A stretch of DNA of 64,000 nucleotides from Bacteroides_E sp964528875 (lineage in GTDB: Bacteria; Bacteroidota; Bacteroidia; Bacteroidales; Bacteroidaceae): the NCBI GenBank assembly GCA_964528875.1, contig CAZGUI010000002.1, forward strand, positions 30,524 through 94,523. Direction: 5' to 3'. The notes beneath the pieces were generated by a model, which was not told the DNA's origin, ran no database searches, and saw only the letters and a program-made list of their open reading frames with translations. Below, in pieces: positions 9,844-18,802 of this stretch. Numbering within the stretch: position 1 is the stretch's first letter; each line of letters opens with the position of its first letter. The position numbers were made by a program, and so were the translations under genes.

Positions 9844-9954
9844 AAATCGTAATCGATTATTATTATTATTAGGTCAAATCGTAATTACTTTATAAAATCG
9901 TAAATCAAAACAGCCCCAAATGAGCCAAATTGTAATTGTCATATAAAATCGTAC
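9844..9954. promoter_or_regulatory. Array of five AAATYGTA boxes, probable operator
   Basis: AAATCGTA-like boxes start at 9844, 9876, 9895, 9927 (AAATTGTA) and 9946, so the spacing alternates 32, 19, 32, 19 bp and the whole unit repeats every 51 bp. The array occupies the divergent gap between the AraC gene (minus) and the four-regulator operon (plus). Regular spacing with a near-constant core is typical of multiple binding sites for one dimeric regulator. Which regulator binds is inferred, not shown. Confidence 0.6.
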
Positions 9955-10024
9955 AAATCAACATTCCACAATTTAAAACCCTATTTATGTATGGTTGTAT
10001 CCGGAAAAATCTTTATTTTGGAGT

Positions 10025-11266
10025 ATGATGGAAACAAGTATAATATTCAATATACTAGGTAGTTTGATTCCCACAATTTCTGCTTTATTATGGGCTGCTA
10101 TAATGGCTTTGGCCTTAAAGGACAGTATGACACAGAAAGAGAAAGAAATCAAATATATTATATTTTGTTTGTTTACTGGGGAAGCACTAGGATGGATAGC
10201 TATCGTGGCCTATACCTATTGCCCAATAGCTTTTGTATATATGAATACAGTAGCCTATTTTTCTTATCTCATGAGGCATGTATTATTCTATCGATTCATT
10301 ATCGCAATAACCGAAAAGCCAAAAGAGAAATTTTCGATCATGCATTATATCATCCCACTATTAATTTGTGGCACAATGGTTATATGGTCGTATGCTGTAC
10401 CCATAGATATACGATTAAAACTCGTTGAGGGTCATGGAAGTATAGTTGCGGATTATTACTACTACTCTCAGATGTTTCTTTTCAAGCCATATATGAACTT
10501 CATTTATAGTGTGGTTTATCTATTGTTAATTATTATCCGTTTATGGCGCTATTATACCACTTATGGAAAAAGTCACGAAACAATAGGTCGACCAGCTCCT
10601 TGGATTACACTACTTTTGTCTTGCGCAGTGGCTTATTTTATTTTTGCTTTTTCAGCCCTCTTCGTCGCACGCAATCTTGTATTTTCTTCGTTAGCCACAA
10701 TAATTTCTACCATAATACTGCTAATAGTCTATATGATACTTGGCTACAATATCATTCGCCGCAATTTTATGCTCTACATTCCTATTCCCGCCAGAGCCTC
10801 CATAGAAGAAGGGAAGAAAACCTATACTGATAAGATTCCTTTAGAAGAAAGATCGAGAACTAAACGCACATACAAAAGGCGCACAAAAATGACACATACT
10901 GCTGATGGAAAAATCATATACAAAAGATTAACACAAAAAAAGTTTGAAAACTATTTCCGAAAAAATAAACCTTGGCTTAATCCTCAGCTCAAAATAACCG
11001 ATCTCCTAGAGCCATTAGAGACCAACCGAACCATACTTTCAAAATACATCAATCAAACCTATGGCATGAATTTCAATCGATACATCAATCGGTTACGTTT
11101 GGAGGAAGTAAAACGACTACGCCAACTACCCAATTATGCAGAGTTAAGTATAACTGAAGTAGCTTTTCAAGCAGGTTTTGCCAACCAGCGCAATTACAAT
11201 AGGGCACTGATAGCAGAAGAAGCTTTAGAGAAGTCTATCACCAAACAAAGAAAACCGGAAGAATGA
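10025..11266 (+). CDS. Seven-helix membrane regulator with AraC-like HTH (copy A1)
   Basis: The protein has about seven hydrophobic helices up to residue 245, including the shared motif MHYIIPLLI, then a very basic linker (about 265-300), then an AraC-like helix-turn-helix (ITDLLEPLETNRTILSKYIN, NFNRYINRLR). The second HTH of normal AraC domains is reduced to AFQAGFANQRNYNRAL and lacks the final TPxxYR. An upstream in-frame TTG at 9995 would also read, but the ATG pair at 10025/10028 puts translation just after a promoter-like TTATTTTG at 10011-10018, so I use it. The stop overlaps the next start (ATGA), implying coupled translation. It most resembles copy A2 at 12417. Ligand and targets are unknown. 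Confidence 0.75.
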   Translation: MMETSIIFNILGSLIPTISALLWAAIMALALKDSMTQKEKEIKYIIFCLFTGEALGWIAIVAYTYCPIAFVYMNTVAYFSYLMRHVLFYRFIIAITEKPKEKFSIMHYIIPLLICGTMVIWSYAVPIDIRLKLVEGHGSIVADYYYYSQMFLFKPYMNFIYSVVYLLLIIIRLWRYYTTYGKSHETIGRPAPWITLLLSCAVAYFIFAFSALFVARNLVFSSLATIISTIILLIVYMILGYNIIRRNFMLYIPIPARASIEEGKKTYTDKIPLEERSRTKRTYKRRTKMTHTADGKIIYKRLTQKKFENYFRKNKPWLNPQLKITDLLEPLETNRTILSKYINQTYGMNFNRYINRLRLEEVKRLRQLPNYAELSITEVAFQAGFANQRNYNRALIAEEALEKSITKQRKPEE

Positions 11267-12402
11267 ATACCCTAGATACATCAACATTAATAAGTGTTTT
11301 GGGATATGCAATCCCATTCATATCGGGCATACTATGTATGGTGGTTATTTTTATATTTTTAATTCAATATTACCATCAGTCCTTAGAACGCAAACTAGCT
11401 TTATTGTTAATTGCCGAACTAACAGTATGTGTGTTTTGCTGGGTAAGTATGATTTCTTATATTCTCTATCCCGATGTATATATTCGAATTCTACCCCTAT
11501 TTTACCTCTGTATTCTTTATGCGCAAGTAACTACTTTTCATTTTGTGTTTACTCTGACACGGACAGGCAAGCGAGAAAAATTCAATACTATACACTACAT
11601 AATACCACTTATTCTCTCATTAATCTCGCTCATATTAGTTTTACTAACACCCGAATCCGTCCGATTGGATGTTGTAAGAAATCGGGAGATATTTCCGGAA
11701 GGGTACAAAGTTTATGCTTTTGTTGCTACATCTATACCTAAAATGTTTTTGATTTATAGTCTGCTCTACTCAATACTGGGATTAAGACGTATTTTTAAAT
11801 TCAAAAAAGCACTGGAGGACTATTCTGCCGATGAAGGAAACTCATCAGTCAGGTGGTTACAATTACTAATGTATGTTACACTAGCAAGCGTTCCTCTTTC
11901 TATGACTCCTATACTATTAGGGATGAATTTCTTTTTCACTTCAGCAATAACACTTCTTCCAAGTTTCATAATTGTGATGAAGGATATACTGTTAACCTAC
12001 AACACGGTAGCCAATAATTATGTAATTATTGAGCCCCTAGAAGAAGAAAAAACTTGGAAAGAAACCGCAGAAAAAGGCAGCCGCCCTGATAAAAAGCACT
12101 TTGAGGCCTATATTCGCAAAGCAAAGCCTTACCTCAACGCACAATTACATATTAGTGATTTAGCGATTGAATTAAAAACTAATCGCACCTATCTTTCTGG
12201 ATTCATTAATCAGGAATATGGCATGAATTTCAGTCGCTATATTAATCGTCTGCGTTTAAGAGAAGTGGAAAAATTACGAATAAACCCTGCCTGTGCAAAT
12301 ATGAATGGCATGGAACTAGTACAGAAAGCGGGGTTTACCAACTTTCAAGGATATCTAAGGGCTAAAAGGCAGCAAGATAAAGAAACAACACTAATCAATT
12401 AA
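11263..12402 (+). CDS. Seven-helix membrane regulator with AraC-like HTH (copy B1)
   Basis: This 379-residue protein is the second gene of the cassette. Hydrophobic helices fill residues 10-250, with the shared IHYIIPLIL motif. A YSADEGNSSVRWLQLLMYV segment and a NNYVIIEP junction are shared with the fourth gene but not with the first or third. The C-terminus carries one good HTH (ISDLAIELKTNRTYLSGFIN, NFSRYINRLR) and a truncated second one (LVQKAGFTNFQGYLRAK). It overlaps the first gene by 4 bp. It is probably made together with A1, and pairing of the two proteins is a reasonable guess. Confidence 0.75.
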   Translation: MNTLDTSTLISVLGYAIPFISGILCMVVIFIFLIQYYHQSLERKLALLLIAELTVCVFCWVSMISYILYPDVYIRILPLFYLCILYAQVTTFHFVFTLTRTGKREKFNTIHYIIPLILSLISLILVLLTPESVRLDVVRNREIFPEGYKVYAFVATSIPKMFLIYSLLYSILGLRRIFKFKKALEDYSADEGNSSVRWLQLLMYVTLASVPLSMTPILLGMNFFFTSAITLLPSFIIVMKDILLTYNTVANNYVIIEPLEEEKTWKETAEKGSRPDKKHFEAYIRKAKPYLNAQLHISDLAIELKTNRTYLSGFINQEYGMNFSRYINRLRLREVEKLRINPACANMNGMELVQKAGFTNFQGYLRAKRQQDKETTLIN

Positions 12403-12416
12403 AAGAAACACCCAAG

Positions 12417-13586
12417 ATGGTCAACTTAAAGACATATTCAGAGATTGTGTTAGCATTACTTCCGGCTTATTCTGCACTAGCTTGTACCACTCTACTCTTC
12501 ACCTCAAAAAGAGATAGTCTGACAGCAGAAGAGCTAAAAGTTAAGTCTGTCACAATTCGCTATATGATTGCATCTTTTCTTATGTGGGTCTTTATCTTCG
12601 TATACGGATATAGTCCAGAGATATTCATTTATATTGGTGCATTTGCTATCCTAACCTTCTTATTGATTCCTGTCTTATTTTTTCGAATCATTCGACTCTT
12701 AACTAAAATAGATGATAAAGAAAAATTTAGCCTCTTTCATTATCTAATACCAATATTGATAGCTGGTACTGTATGGATATGGTCATTCTTTGTGCCACTA
12801 GGCATACAGGTTGACATTATCCGAGGACTTGGCTCCATTATTCCTAAAGGATATGAAACTTATGCTCGTTTTTATCTTTCAGCCTCTTTATTTAGAGCTA
12901 TTGTTAGCATAATATATAACACATTGACCATTCTTACATTGTATCGCTATTTCCAGAAAACATTCCTAACGGAAAAGACTGAAAGTAAACCTGCTAGTTG
13001 GATTATCTTATTGATTTCCGTCTCACTTATTCTATTAATCAATGCGTTTGTTGCCTACTTAGTCCCACATTTCCAAGCCTATACTTCTCCTTGGCTTATT
13101 CTTTCAGCATTTCTTATTATGATTCAACAGATTGTGCTAACCTCGCATATTATTCAACGTAAGTATATGCTTTATCTTATCAATATTCCATATACAGAAG
13201 TGAAGACTGCGGAACAGGGGGAGGGAAAGACTTTTCGTTTTCATCAAGGTAAAATTAATCGTAAAATATTAGAGACGTATTTTCGTTACAAAAAGCCCTA
13301 CCTTAATAAGAACTGTAAAATAAGCGATTTGGTGGATGCCTTAGATGTAAATCGAACGGTTATATCTGCCTTTATCAATCAAACTTATGGTATTAACTTC
13401 AACCGTTATTTAAACCACTGGAGGCTAAAAGAACTTAAACGATTACAACAGCTACCTTCAAACAGAAATGAAAACTCACACACTCTATTACAAAAAGCAG
13501 GTTTTTCCAACAATAAACACTATCAACGCACAATCAAAGCAGAAGGTAAATCCACTAACTATAGTCAAAATAAACCCACACTATGA
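12417..13586 (+). CDS. Seven-helix membrane regulator with AraC-like HTH (copy A2)
   Basis: This 389-residue paralogue of the first regulator shares the FHYLIPILIAGTVWIWSFFVPL region, the KPASWIILLIS helix and the RKYMLYLINIP exit from the membrane, which correspond to segments of A1. The C-terminus has an HTH (ISDLVDALDVNRTVISAFIN, NFNRYLNHWR) and a degenerate second HTH (LLQKAGFSNNKHYQRTIKAE). It starts 14 bp after the B1 stop and overlaps the next gene by 4 bp, so the A-B arrangement repeats exactly. It is a transcription regulator by domain; the signal is unknown. Confidence 0.75.
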   Translation: MVNLKTYSEIVLALLPAYSALACTTLLFTSKRDSLTAEELKVKSVTIRYMIASFLMWVFIFVYGYSPEIFIYIGAFAILTFLLIPVLFFRIIRLLTKIDDKEKFSLFHYLIPILIAGTVWIWSFFVPLGIQVDIIRGLGSIIPKGYETYARFYLSASLFRAIVSIIYNTLTILTLYRYFQKTFLTEKTESKPASWIILLISVSLILLINAFVAYLVPHFQAYTSPWLILSAFLIMIQQIVLTSHIIQRKYMLYLINIPYTEVKTAEQGEGKTFRFHQGKINRKILETYFRYKKPYLNKNCKISDLVDALDVNRTVISAFINQTYGINFNRYLNHWRLKELKRLQQLPSNRNENSHTLLQKAGFSNNKHYQRTIKAEGKSTNYSQNKPTL

Positions 13587-14698
13587 TAAGCAAGGAATTA
13601 ATTAACACATTGGGCTTTACTGCACCTATTATTAGTTCATTGGTCAGCATGGTTCTTGTATGGAAAGGAGTTCGAGAGACAAAGAATTCCTCTCAACGTA
13701 ATCTACATTACCATATGATTGCTACATACCTCGTTGCTGCCCTATGTTGGTTTGGGCTTGTTTTATATATTGCTAATGAAAAGATATTTATTTATTACCA
13801 TACACTGTTTCTACTCACACTAATGCTCGATCAAGTATTGATTTATAAATTTGTTTTTGACATAACAAGTAGTCTAAAATCAGAAAAGTTTTCTTGCTTA
13901 CATTATATAATTCCACTGTTAATTGTAATTGTAGTAGGGATATTTACTCTAAAAACTCCATTTTTAGAACAATATATGGCTATCTATGGGGAGGTAAAAA
14001 CAAACGGAGCAAAAACATTTAAGACAATTTATTCAATAACATATTTTACTTTTATTATTTATAATATTATGTATCCATTATTAGGTCTGTTGCACATAGG
14101 TAGGTACAGACGTGAGGTCGTGGATTATTCAGCCGATACACAACGTAGTTCAATGAATTGGCTCTATGTGATGCTCATATTAACCATTATTACTGTACCA
14201 TTTCCTCTAAGTGGTTTATTGACAGGAACAAACGCATTTACCAGTCTATGGTTCACCCTATCAGGAGCACTACCCACTTTCGTAGTCTATCTAGTCATTT
14301 GCTACAACTTATTATCTAACAACTATGTAACCATCGAGCCTGACTCTCCAGAAGAATCAGTAAAGAAAAACAGTATAGATAAAAAGAAATTTGAGAGATA
14401 TATGCGTGAAAAGAAACCTTACCTAAATCCCCAGTTACGCATAAACGACCTAGCTGCTGATATGCATACGAATCGCACTTACCTCTCAACCTTTATCAAT
14501 CAAGAGTATGGTATGAACTTCAACCGTTTTATCAACATCTACCGATTGAATGAACTTGACGAGTTATTGAAATCAGCAGCCGCAAAGGAAAGAACTAATA
14601 TGGAATTATTAATGATGGTCGGATTTAACTCTTATAATAGTTATATTCGAGTAAAAACCGCAGAAAATCGTTTAGGCATATTGAAAGAATTTGAGTAA
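13583..14698 (+). CDS. Seven-helix membrane regulator with AraC-like HTH (copy B2)
   Basis: This 371-residue paralogue of B1 shares the YSADTQRSSMNWLYVML segment, the NNYVTIEP junction after the last helix, the LHYIIPLLI motif and the HTH (INDLAADMHTNRTYLSTFIN, NFNRFINIYR). The second HTH is again degenerate (LLMMVGFNSYNSYIRVKT). The start ATGA overlaps the stop of A2. It ends the four-gene run. The 148 bp to the convergent DUF3667 gene show no clear terminator. Confidence 0.75.
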   Translation: MISKELINTLGFTAPIISSLVSMVLVWKGVRETKNSSQRNLHYHMIATYLVAALCWFGLVLYIANEKIFIYYHTLFLLTLMLDQVLIYKFVFDITSSLKSEKFSCLHYIIPLLIVIVVGIFTLKTPFLEQYMAIYGEVKTNGAKTFKTIYSITYFTFIIYNIMYPLLGLLHIGRYRREVVDYSADTQRSSMNWLYVMLILTIITVPFPLSGLLTGTNAFTSLWFTLSGALPTFVVYLVICYNLLSNNYVTIEPDSPEESVKKNSIDKKKFERYMREKKPYLNPQLRINDLAADMHTNRTYLSTFINQEYGMNFNRFINIYRLNELDELLKSAAAKERTNMELLMMVGFNSYNSYIRVKTAENRLGILKEFE

Positions 14699-14846
14699 GT
14701 ACATCAATCGCACGATTATCTATTTCATTTCAATACTATTTATCGCTACTACTCAAATATTAGACAACTCAAATTGTATCGAAGCATACACTATTAAAGA
14801 TAATATCTTCGTAAATTTTTAAGCACAAGAGATTTGCTTCACTCAA

Positions 14847-15590
14847 TCAATTAGGGAGAACAAACAAGAGACCTACTAATACACCAATGCTTAAAGGTAT
14901 AATTAAAAGCAACACAAAGAACCAGAGTAAGAGTAAAAATCTGTTCCAAAAAGGATAATTGGAGAACACTCGCATATACATATACAGGTAGATTATTGAG
15001 GATAAAAATAACTGTAAGTAAATTCCAGTACTTTGTTTTCTTATAAAATAAAGAATAGGAAGAGATAATATAAGCATGATAAGTCCCAGACCGGTAACAT
15101 AAGTGTTTATTATTAAATGTTCTCCAAAATTATATTTACTTCTCCTAAAAACCAGAAAAGTAGCAAGAGATGTAAAAGGAAGTAAAGCAAGATTGATTAT
15201 TCCATAATATTCTAACATCCAATGATTAATCTGATTATATTTATCCACTGACAATCCCTCTCCATCAGTTAGCCATGTACTGTTATAACTTATGGATATA
15301 TCTAGAAAAATCGCAAGAAAGGCATAAATCGTAGCTGTTAATAATAAAAAATTAAAAGGTTTGAAATACTGTATACGCTTTCCTGCCAAATAATCTCTCA
15401 ACATCTGTCCTGGATGGAGAAATAACTCTTTTGTAGTATACAAAAAGCCTTTATCTACTTGAAAAAGAACATAAACAAAGTCATACAACAAATCGACCAT
15501 ATTTATTCTCTTCGTTTGGGAGGATTGCCCGCAGTTTGAACAAAAGTTTCCTTTCAACGGGTTATTACAATTCTTACAGTTCTGATTCAT
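14847..15590 (-). CDS. DUF3667 membrane protein with N-terminal zinc ribbon
   Basis: The 247-residue protein begins with a four-Cys zinc-ribbon pattern (CKNC at residues 5-8, CSNCG at 17-21), continues with the conserved DUF3667 block (FLHPGQMLRDYLAGKRIQYF, about 57-76), and has about five hydrophobic helices from residue 79 to the end. This is the usual DUF3667 layout in Bacteroidota. Its function is unknown. It is a single gene, convergent with the regulator array. Confidence 0.8.
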   Translation of the reverse strand: MNQNCKNCNNPLKGNFCSNCGQSSQTKRINMVDLLYDFVYVLFQVDKGFLYTTKELFLHPGQMLRDYLAGKRIQYFKPFNFLLLTATIYAFLAIFLDISISYNSTWLTDGEGLSVDKYNQINHWMLEYYGIINLALLPFTSLATFLVFRRSKYNFGEHLIINTYVTGLGLIMLILSLPILYFIRKQSTGIYLQLFLSSIIYLYMYMRVFSNYPFWNRFLLLLWFFVLLLIIPLSIGVLVGLLFVLPN

Positions 15591-15983
15591 AGGGATTCAA
15601 ACAAGCATTATAATTCAAACAAAACTACAATAGTTTACTGATCTCAAAGGATAAAATTCATACAGCTATTTCAAAACTCCTTTATTACAGGTTAAATGAA
15701 GATACAGCTATCTAACATTTATCAGCTAACTTATACTAGATAAACAACCTAAAGCTTTCGCAACTTCAGTTCAATACAATTATCTCAGCAGCTTTTGATC
15801 GGATAAAGATAAAAGATTATTTGAATTGTTTTTTTACTTTTCTGTCTCTGTTGATTTAGGCTTGACTGGTAATAATTGGTATTTAATTAGTAATGTTAAG
15901 GTAGTGAAAATTAAATATGAACATTACATTGTTCATAGAAACCCATTAAAAATCACAATGGACGTAGGTTTATAGAATTAAAA
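15591..15983. other. AT-rich gap, nothing recognised
   Basis: About 390 bp lie between two leftward genes. I see no open frame of note, no strong hairpin and no clear promoter box. Confidence 0.5.
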
Positions 15984-16454
15984 TCAACGTATAGCCAAAG
16001 TCAACAGTAATGCAACAAGTAGATAGGCTATATAACAAAAAGCTGTTATGCCAATAGAAATAATAAGCTGAAACCCTACTTTTTTCTCTTTTCTGAGAAA
16101 TCCATAAATGGTGTTTGTTCCTAGAATACCCAATATAGCACCAATAACTCCTCCTACAAATATTAATAACAAAGGCAGTACTCCAAGTATGTATTCCAAA
16201 GTATTCAACTTTTCTTCTAGAAGCTGTTTTTTGCCTCTAAAAACAGCCGAAAAAGTAAAGTCAAGCCCTCTTTTGATTTCCATATATTCTTTTCCGGAAT
16301 CGGTTTCAATCAGAAATTTCATCTTCAGCAGACCTTCTTTTTTCAGTTCAATACCATTTTGATATAACTTAGGATGACCAAATATACCATACACGAGTTT
16401 CATTTCGCTATTAAGTCCTTCTACCCTAAAGGGAATTTCTGTTTTACTAAACAT
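15984..16454 (-). CDS. Small membrane protein of unknown function
   Basis: This 156-residue protein has a soluble N-terminal half (about 1-80) rich in beta-type sequence, then two hydrophobic helices (about 88-115 with a Gly-rich GGVIGAILGILG stretch, and 128-154). I do not recognise a family. The codon usage and intact frame suggest a real gene. It stands alone, just outside the left repeat of the tRNA-Cys island. Confidence 0.55.
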   Translation of the reverse strand: MFSKTEIPFRVEGLNSEMKLVYGIFGHPKLYQNGIELKKEGLLKMKFLIETDSGKEYMEIKRGLDFTFSAVFRGKKQLLEEKLNTLEYILGVLPLLLIFVGGVIGAILGILGTNTIYGFLRKEKKVGFQLIISIGITAFCYIAYLLVALLLTLAIR

Positions 16455-16614
16455 AGTTATTTCAGTTACAATTAATCAGTAGTGTGTTATCTTTCTCAAA
16501 GATAAAATTTATATTAAAACTATATGCATTAAAACTAGTTCTTACAGCTAATAAGAAGTGAGTCATCAAGAACAGACTAATCTAACTAAGTCTTACTTCA
16601 TCTCATATAGAATA

Positions 16615-16702
16615 TTTCCCCTCTTTGCTCCCCTATAAAATAAAGAAGCTCCGAAGTTGTTGATTATAAACACTTTCGGAGCTTTCCTTGAGGTACCTGG
16701 CA
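16615..16702 (+). repeat. Left 88-bp direct repeat, tRNA-Cys attachment copy (attL-like)
   Basis: These 88 bp are identical to 20649-20736 by base-by-base reading. The repeat holds the last 12 bp of the tRNA-Cys gene (GAGGTACCTGGCA region, reading on the plus strand) plus the tRNA's terminator hairpin and flank. This is what integration at a tRNA 3' end leaves behind. Confidence 0.9.
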
Positions 16703-16993
16703 AACTACTTAACATGCTGATAACATAGCAGTTAAGATTTATCCTTAGTTTTACATACAGTGCCTTAAATTAATGGGAAGTTCATAAATATATGAATCGT
16801 TTATATTCCAGAATAGCTTGATAGTGGATAATGCTCTTTAAATAAAGAAAAGAAAACAAATAACTGGAGCGAAATTTTGCTTTTGAGGCTATTTGCGTAC
16901 CTTGTATCGAGAGATAAGTATTATCTTAGGGGAAATTAGTTTAAAGGATTTAGAGGCTTGTAAATAGGGGATAAAAAAGCTGAATTTGGGATT
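16703..16993. other. Island left end, non-coding
   Basis: No gene is seen. The first bases after the repeat (AACTACTTA) are the same as those after the diverged repeat at 18538-18547, so they may be part of a recombinase recognition end. A weak promoter-like TACCTTGT sits at 16898-16905 with TTTG at 16876-16879. Confidence 0.4.
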
Positions 16994-18025
16994 ATGGTAA
17001 AGTTGAATAATTATAAATATAAATTTAGAGGAGGTATTGATTCTTTCGATAAAGAAGGAAAATCCCTCTTTGAGAGAGATATTGAAACTCTTGTAAATAA
17101 TAGAATTTACCTTCCTACTAAGGATATGCTAAATGATCCTACTGAGGGATTTTATAACGACTCTTCTATTATTTCTTTTTTAGATATATTTAAAGAGTAT
17201 TCTAATAATGTAAGACTTGCCTATAAAGGTCTTCGTGATAAATTCTCAAAAGTAGGAGTATATTCGTTGAGTAATAGAGTCGATAATGAATTATTGTGGG
17301 CTTATTATGGTAGTGGTCACTATGGCTTTGCTATTGAATATAACATTGATATACTTAAAGAGTCTATAAATCATAATAAATATTTTCAGTTTATATTTGA
17401 TTTTGATGTTGATTACGTTGAAAATATTCCTAAAGCCGATTTATCTATTTTTAAAGGTAAGAGTACTAATGAAACCTTAAAAATATATCTTGGTTCTAAA
17501 TCTTTATCTTGGGAACATGAAAAAGAATATCGCCTTATAGTTGACGATAATGGGTTATTTGATATTGATTATAGAGCTGTTAAAGGTATTTATTTTGGAT
17601 ACAGAATGGAAGATACTGAAATCGATTATATAATGAATAAATTAAAGGGACGAGCTTTAAAGTATTATAAAATGAATCTAATCGAAGAGTCTTATAAATT
17701 TCAACCCGAAAAAATAGAAGACAGGTATCTTGATTCTCCTAAATACATTGTAAATAATCTTTCTTATAATGTTGAAGATTTACTTATTACAGAAGAGTTT
17801 TTAGGAAAAGAAGCTTACGTATATAAGGATAAATTAATCGAAGCTATTGAAATTGTAAAATATGAGCCTTTGATAACTAAAATATATATTGCTACTATTA
17901 GTATGGAGCATGGAAGTCCTGAATTTAGAATATTTGCCTATACTAAATCTGGTATCCCTCCGACTAAATCTTTTTTCTTTAAGTTAGATACTAATAATGA
18001 GCTTGTAAAAATTGATAATAATTGA
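16994..18025 (+). CDS. DUF2971 domain protein (island cargo)
   Basis: This 343-residue soluble protein carries a DUF2971 pattern: PTKDMLNDPTEGFYND (about 33-50), then LWAYYGSGHYGFAIEYN (about 99-115) and WEHEKEYRLIV (about 173-183). DUF2971 proteins are frequent in phage, island and defence-region contexts, but their biochemical activity is not established. The last 120 residues do not resemble the domain and may be a separate module. It is strongly AT-rich, with many AAT, ATA and GAT codons. It is followed 15 bp later by a small membrane-protein gene, probably co-transcribed. Confidence 0.75.
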   Translation: MVKLNNYKYKFRGGIDSFDKEGKSLFERDIETLVNNRIYLPTKDMLNDPTEGFYNDSSIISFLDIFKEYSNNVRLAYKGLRDKFSKVGVYSLSNRVDNELLWAYYGSGHYGFAIEYNIDILKESINHNKYFQFIFDFDVDYVENIPKADLSIFKGKSTNETLKIYLGSKSLSWEHEKEYRLIVDDNGLFDIDYRAVKGIYFGYRMEDTEIDYIMNKLKGRALKYYKMNLIEESYKFQPEKIEDRYLDSPKYIVNNLSYNVEDLLITEEFLGKEAYVYKDKLIEAIEIVKYEPLITKIYIATISMEHGSPEFRIFAYTKSGIPPTKSFFFKLDTNNELVKIDNN

Positions 18026-18040
18026 AAAAATACCATAAGA

Positions 18041-18457
18041 ATGACTCATAATGAAAAATTAGATGCTATTTTGCTTGGACTACTATCCCGTGTTAGAACG
18101 AGAATAGAAAAAAAAGGTATAGATGATGAAAGATTAACTTTGGATTTTATCTGTAAAGCTCTTTTTGAGAATAAAGGGCATGAGGATTGGGAAACTGAAT
18201 TTTTAAAAAGAAGATTACTTTCTGATGGTATGATAGAGTTTAATCTCTATGAAAATAGAGAATTGCCCGATATAACGGATTTGGGAATTAAGTTTATTCA
18301 GGATGGCGGTTATAAGAATGAAGGATTTAATAAAAACTTGGAGAGAGAACTTCGTTTGGAAAATTTGAAAAGTGCTAAAAGAAGTAAAATAGCCCTTGTT
18401 GTTTCGGTTATCTCCGTATTATTATCTGCTATTTATACTATTATTGCAATATTCTAA
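18041..18457 (+). CDS. Small protein with C-terminal membrane helix (island cargo)
   Basis: This 138-residue protein has a soluble helical N-terminus (about 1-90) that could be a winged-helix fold, a charged stretch (ERELRLENLKSAKRSK, about 102-117) and one C-terminal hydrophobic helix (IALVVSVISVLLSAIYTIIAIF, running to the end). I do not recognise a named family. It follows the DUF2971 gene closely, so the two may work as a pair, with the small protein holding the complex at the membrane; this is inference. Confidence 0.6.
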   Translation: MTHNEKLDAILLGLLSRVRTRIEKKGIDDERLTLDFICKALFENKGHEDWETEFLKRRLLSDGMIEFNLYENRELPDITDLGIKFIQDGGYKNEGFNKNLERELRLENLKSAKRSKIALVVSVISVLLSAIYTIIAIF

Positions 18458-18472
18458 TAAGATTGACTTATC

Positions 18473-18547
18473 CGCCCCTATAAGCTCCTAACTCGTAAAT
18501 AATAAACGTTTTAAGAGCTTGCTTTGAGGTTCCTGGCGAACTACTTA
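18473..18547 (+). repeat. Third, diverged tRNA-end repeat inside the island
   Basis: CCCCTATAA, an AAGCTC...GAGCTT hairpin, and GAGGTTCCTGGCGAACTACTTA follow in the same order as in the 88-bp repeats. The last 22 bp match 16691-16712 with two differences. It divides the island into two halves with one gene pair each. Confidence 0.6.
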
Positions 18548-18802
18548 TCTGTCTGTATATTAGATGATTGACGCTTAAAAGTTGTTTTAGAAGAGGTTAT
18601 AAAACAATAGAATATTTAGTAAAACACTAGACTTTGTTTAGGTCTTACTTTTGCGCCCCCTATTGCGCCCCTATAACTTGTTGTATTTCCTGATTTATAT
18701 TATATGCTTGAAAATGCAAATGGATATTGATTAAAGAATCGATAGGCTCTAATAGGAATATAAGAATACTTTAACTATGTTTGGAATACAAAATACTTTA
18801 CT
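18548..18802. other. Non-coding stretch of the second mini-element
   Basis: No gene is seen. GTCTTACTT at 18641-18649 followed by two CGCCCCCTAT/CGCCCCTATAA pieces resembles the sequence just left of the first repeat (GTCTTACTT at about 16590, CCCCTCTTTGCTCCCCTATAA), suggesting another copy of an element end. Confidence 0.4.

Noticed and set aside
10090..10830. Two open frames (112 and 95 codons) overlapping the first membrane regulator
   Set aside because: They are out-of-frame shadows in a gene with paralogues that confirm the main frame.
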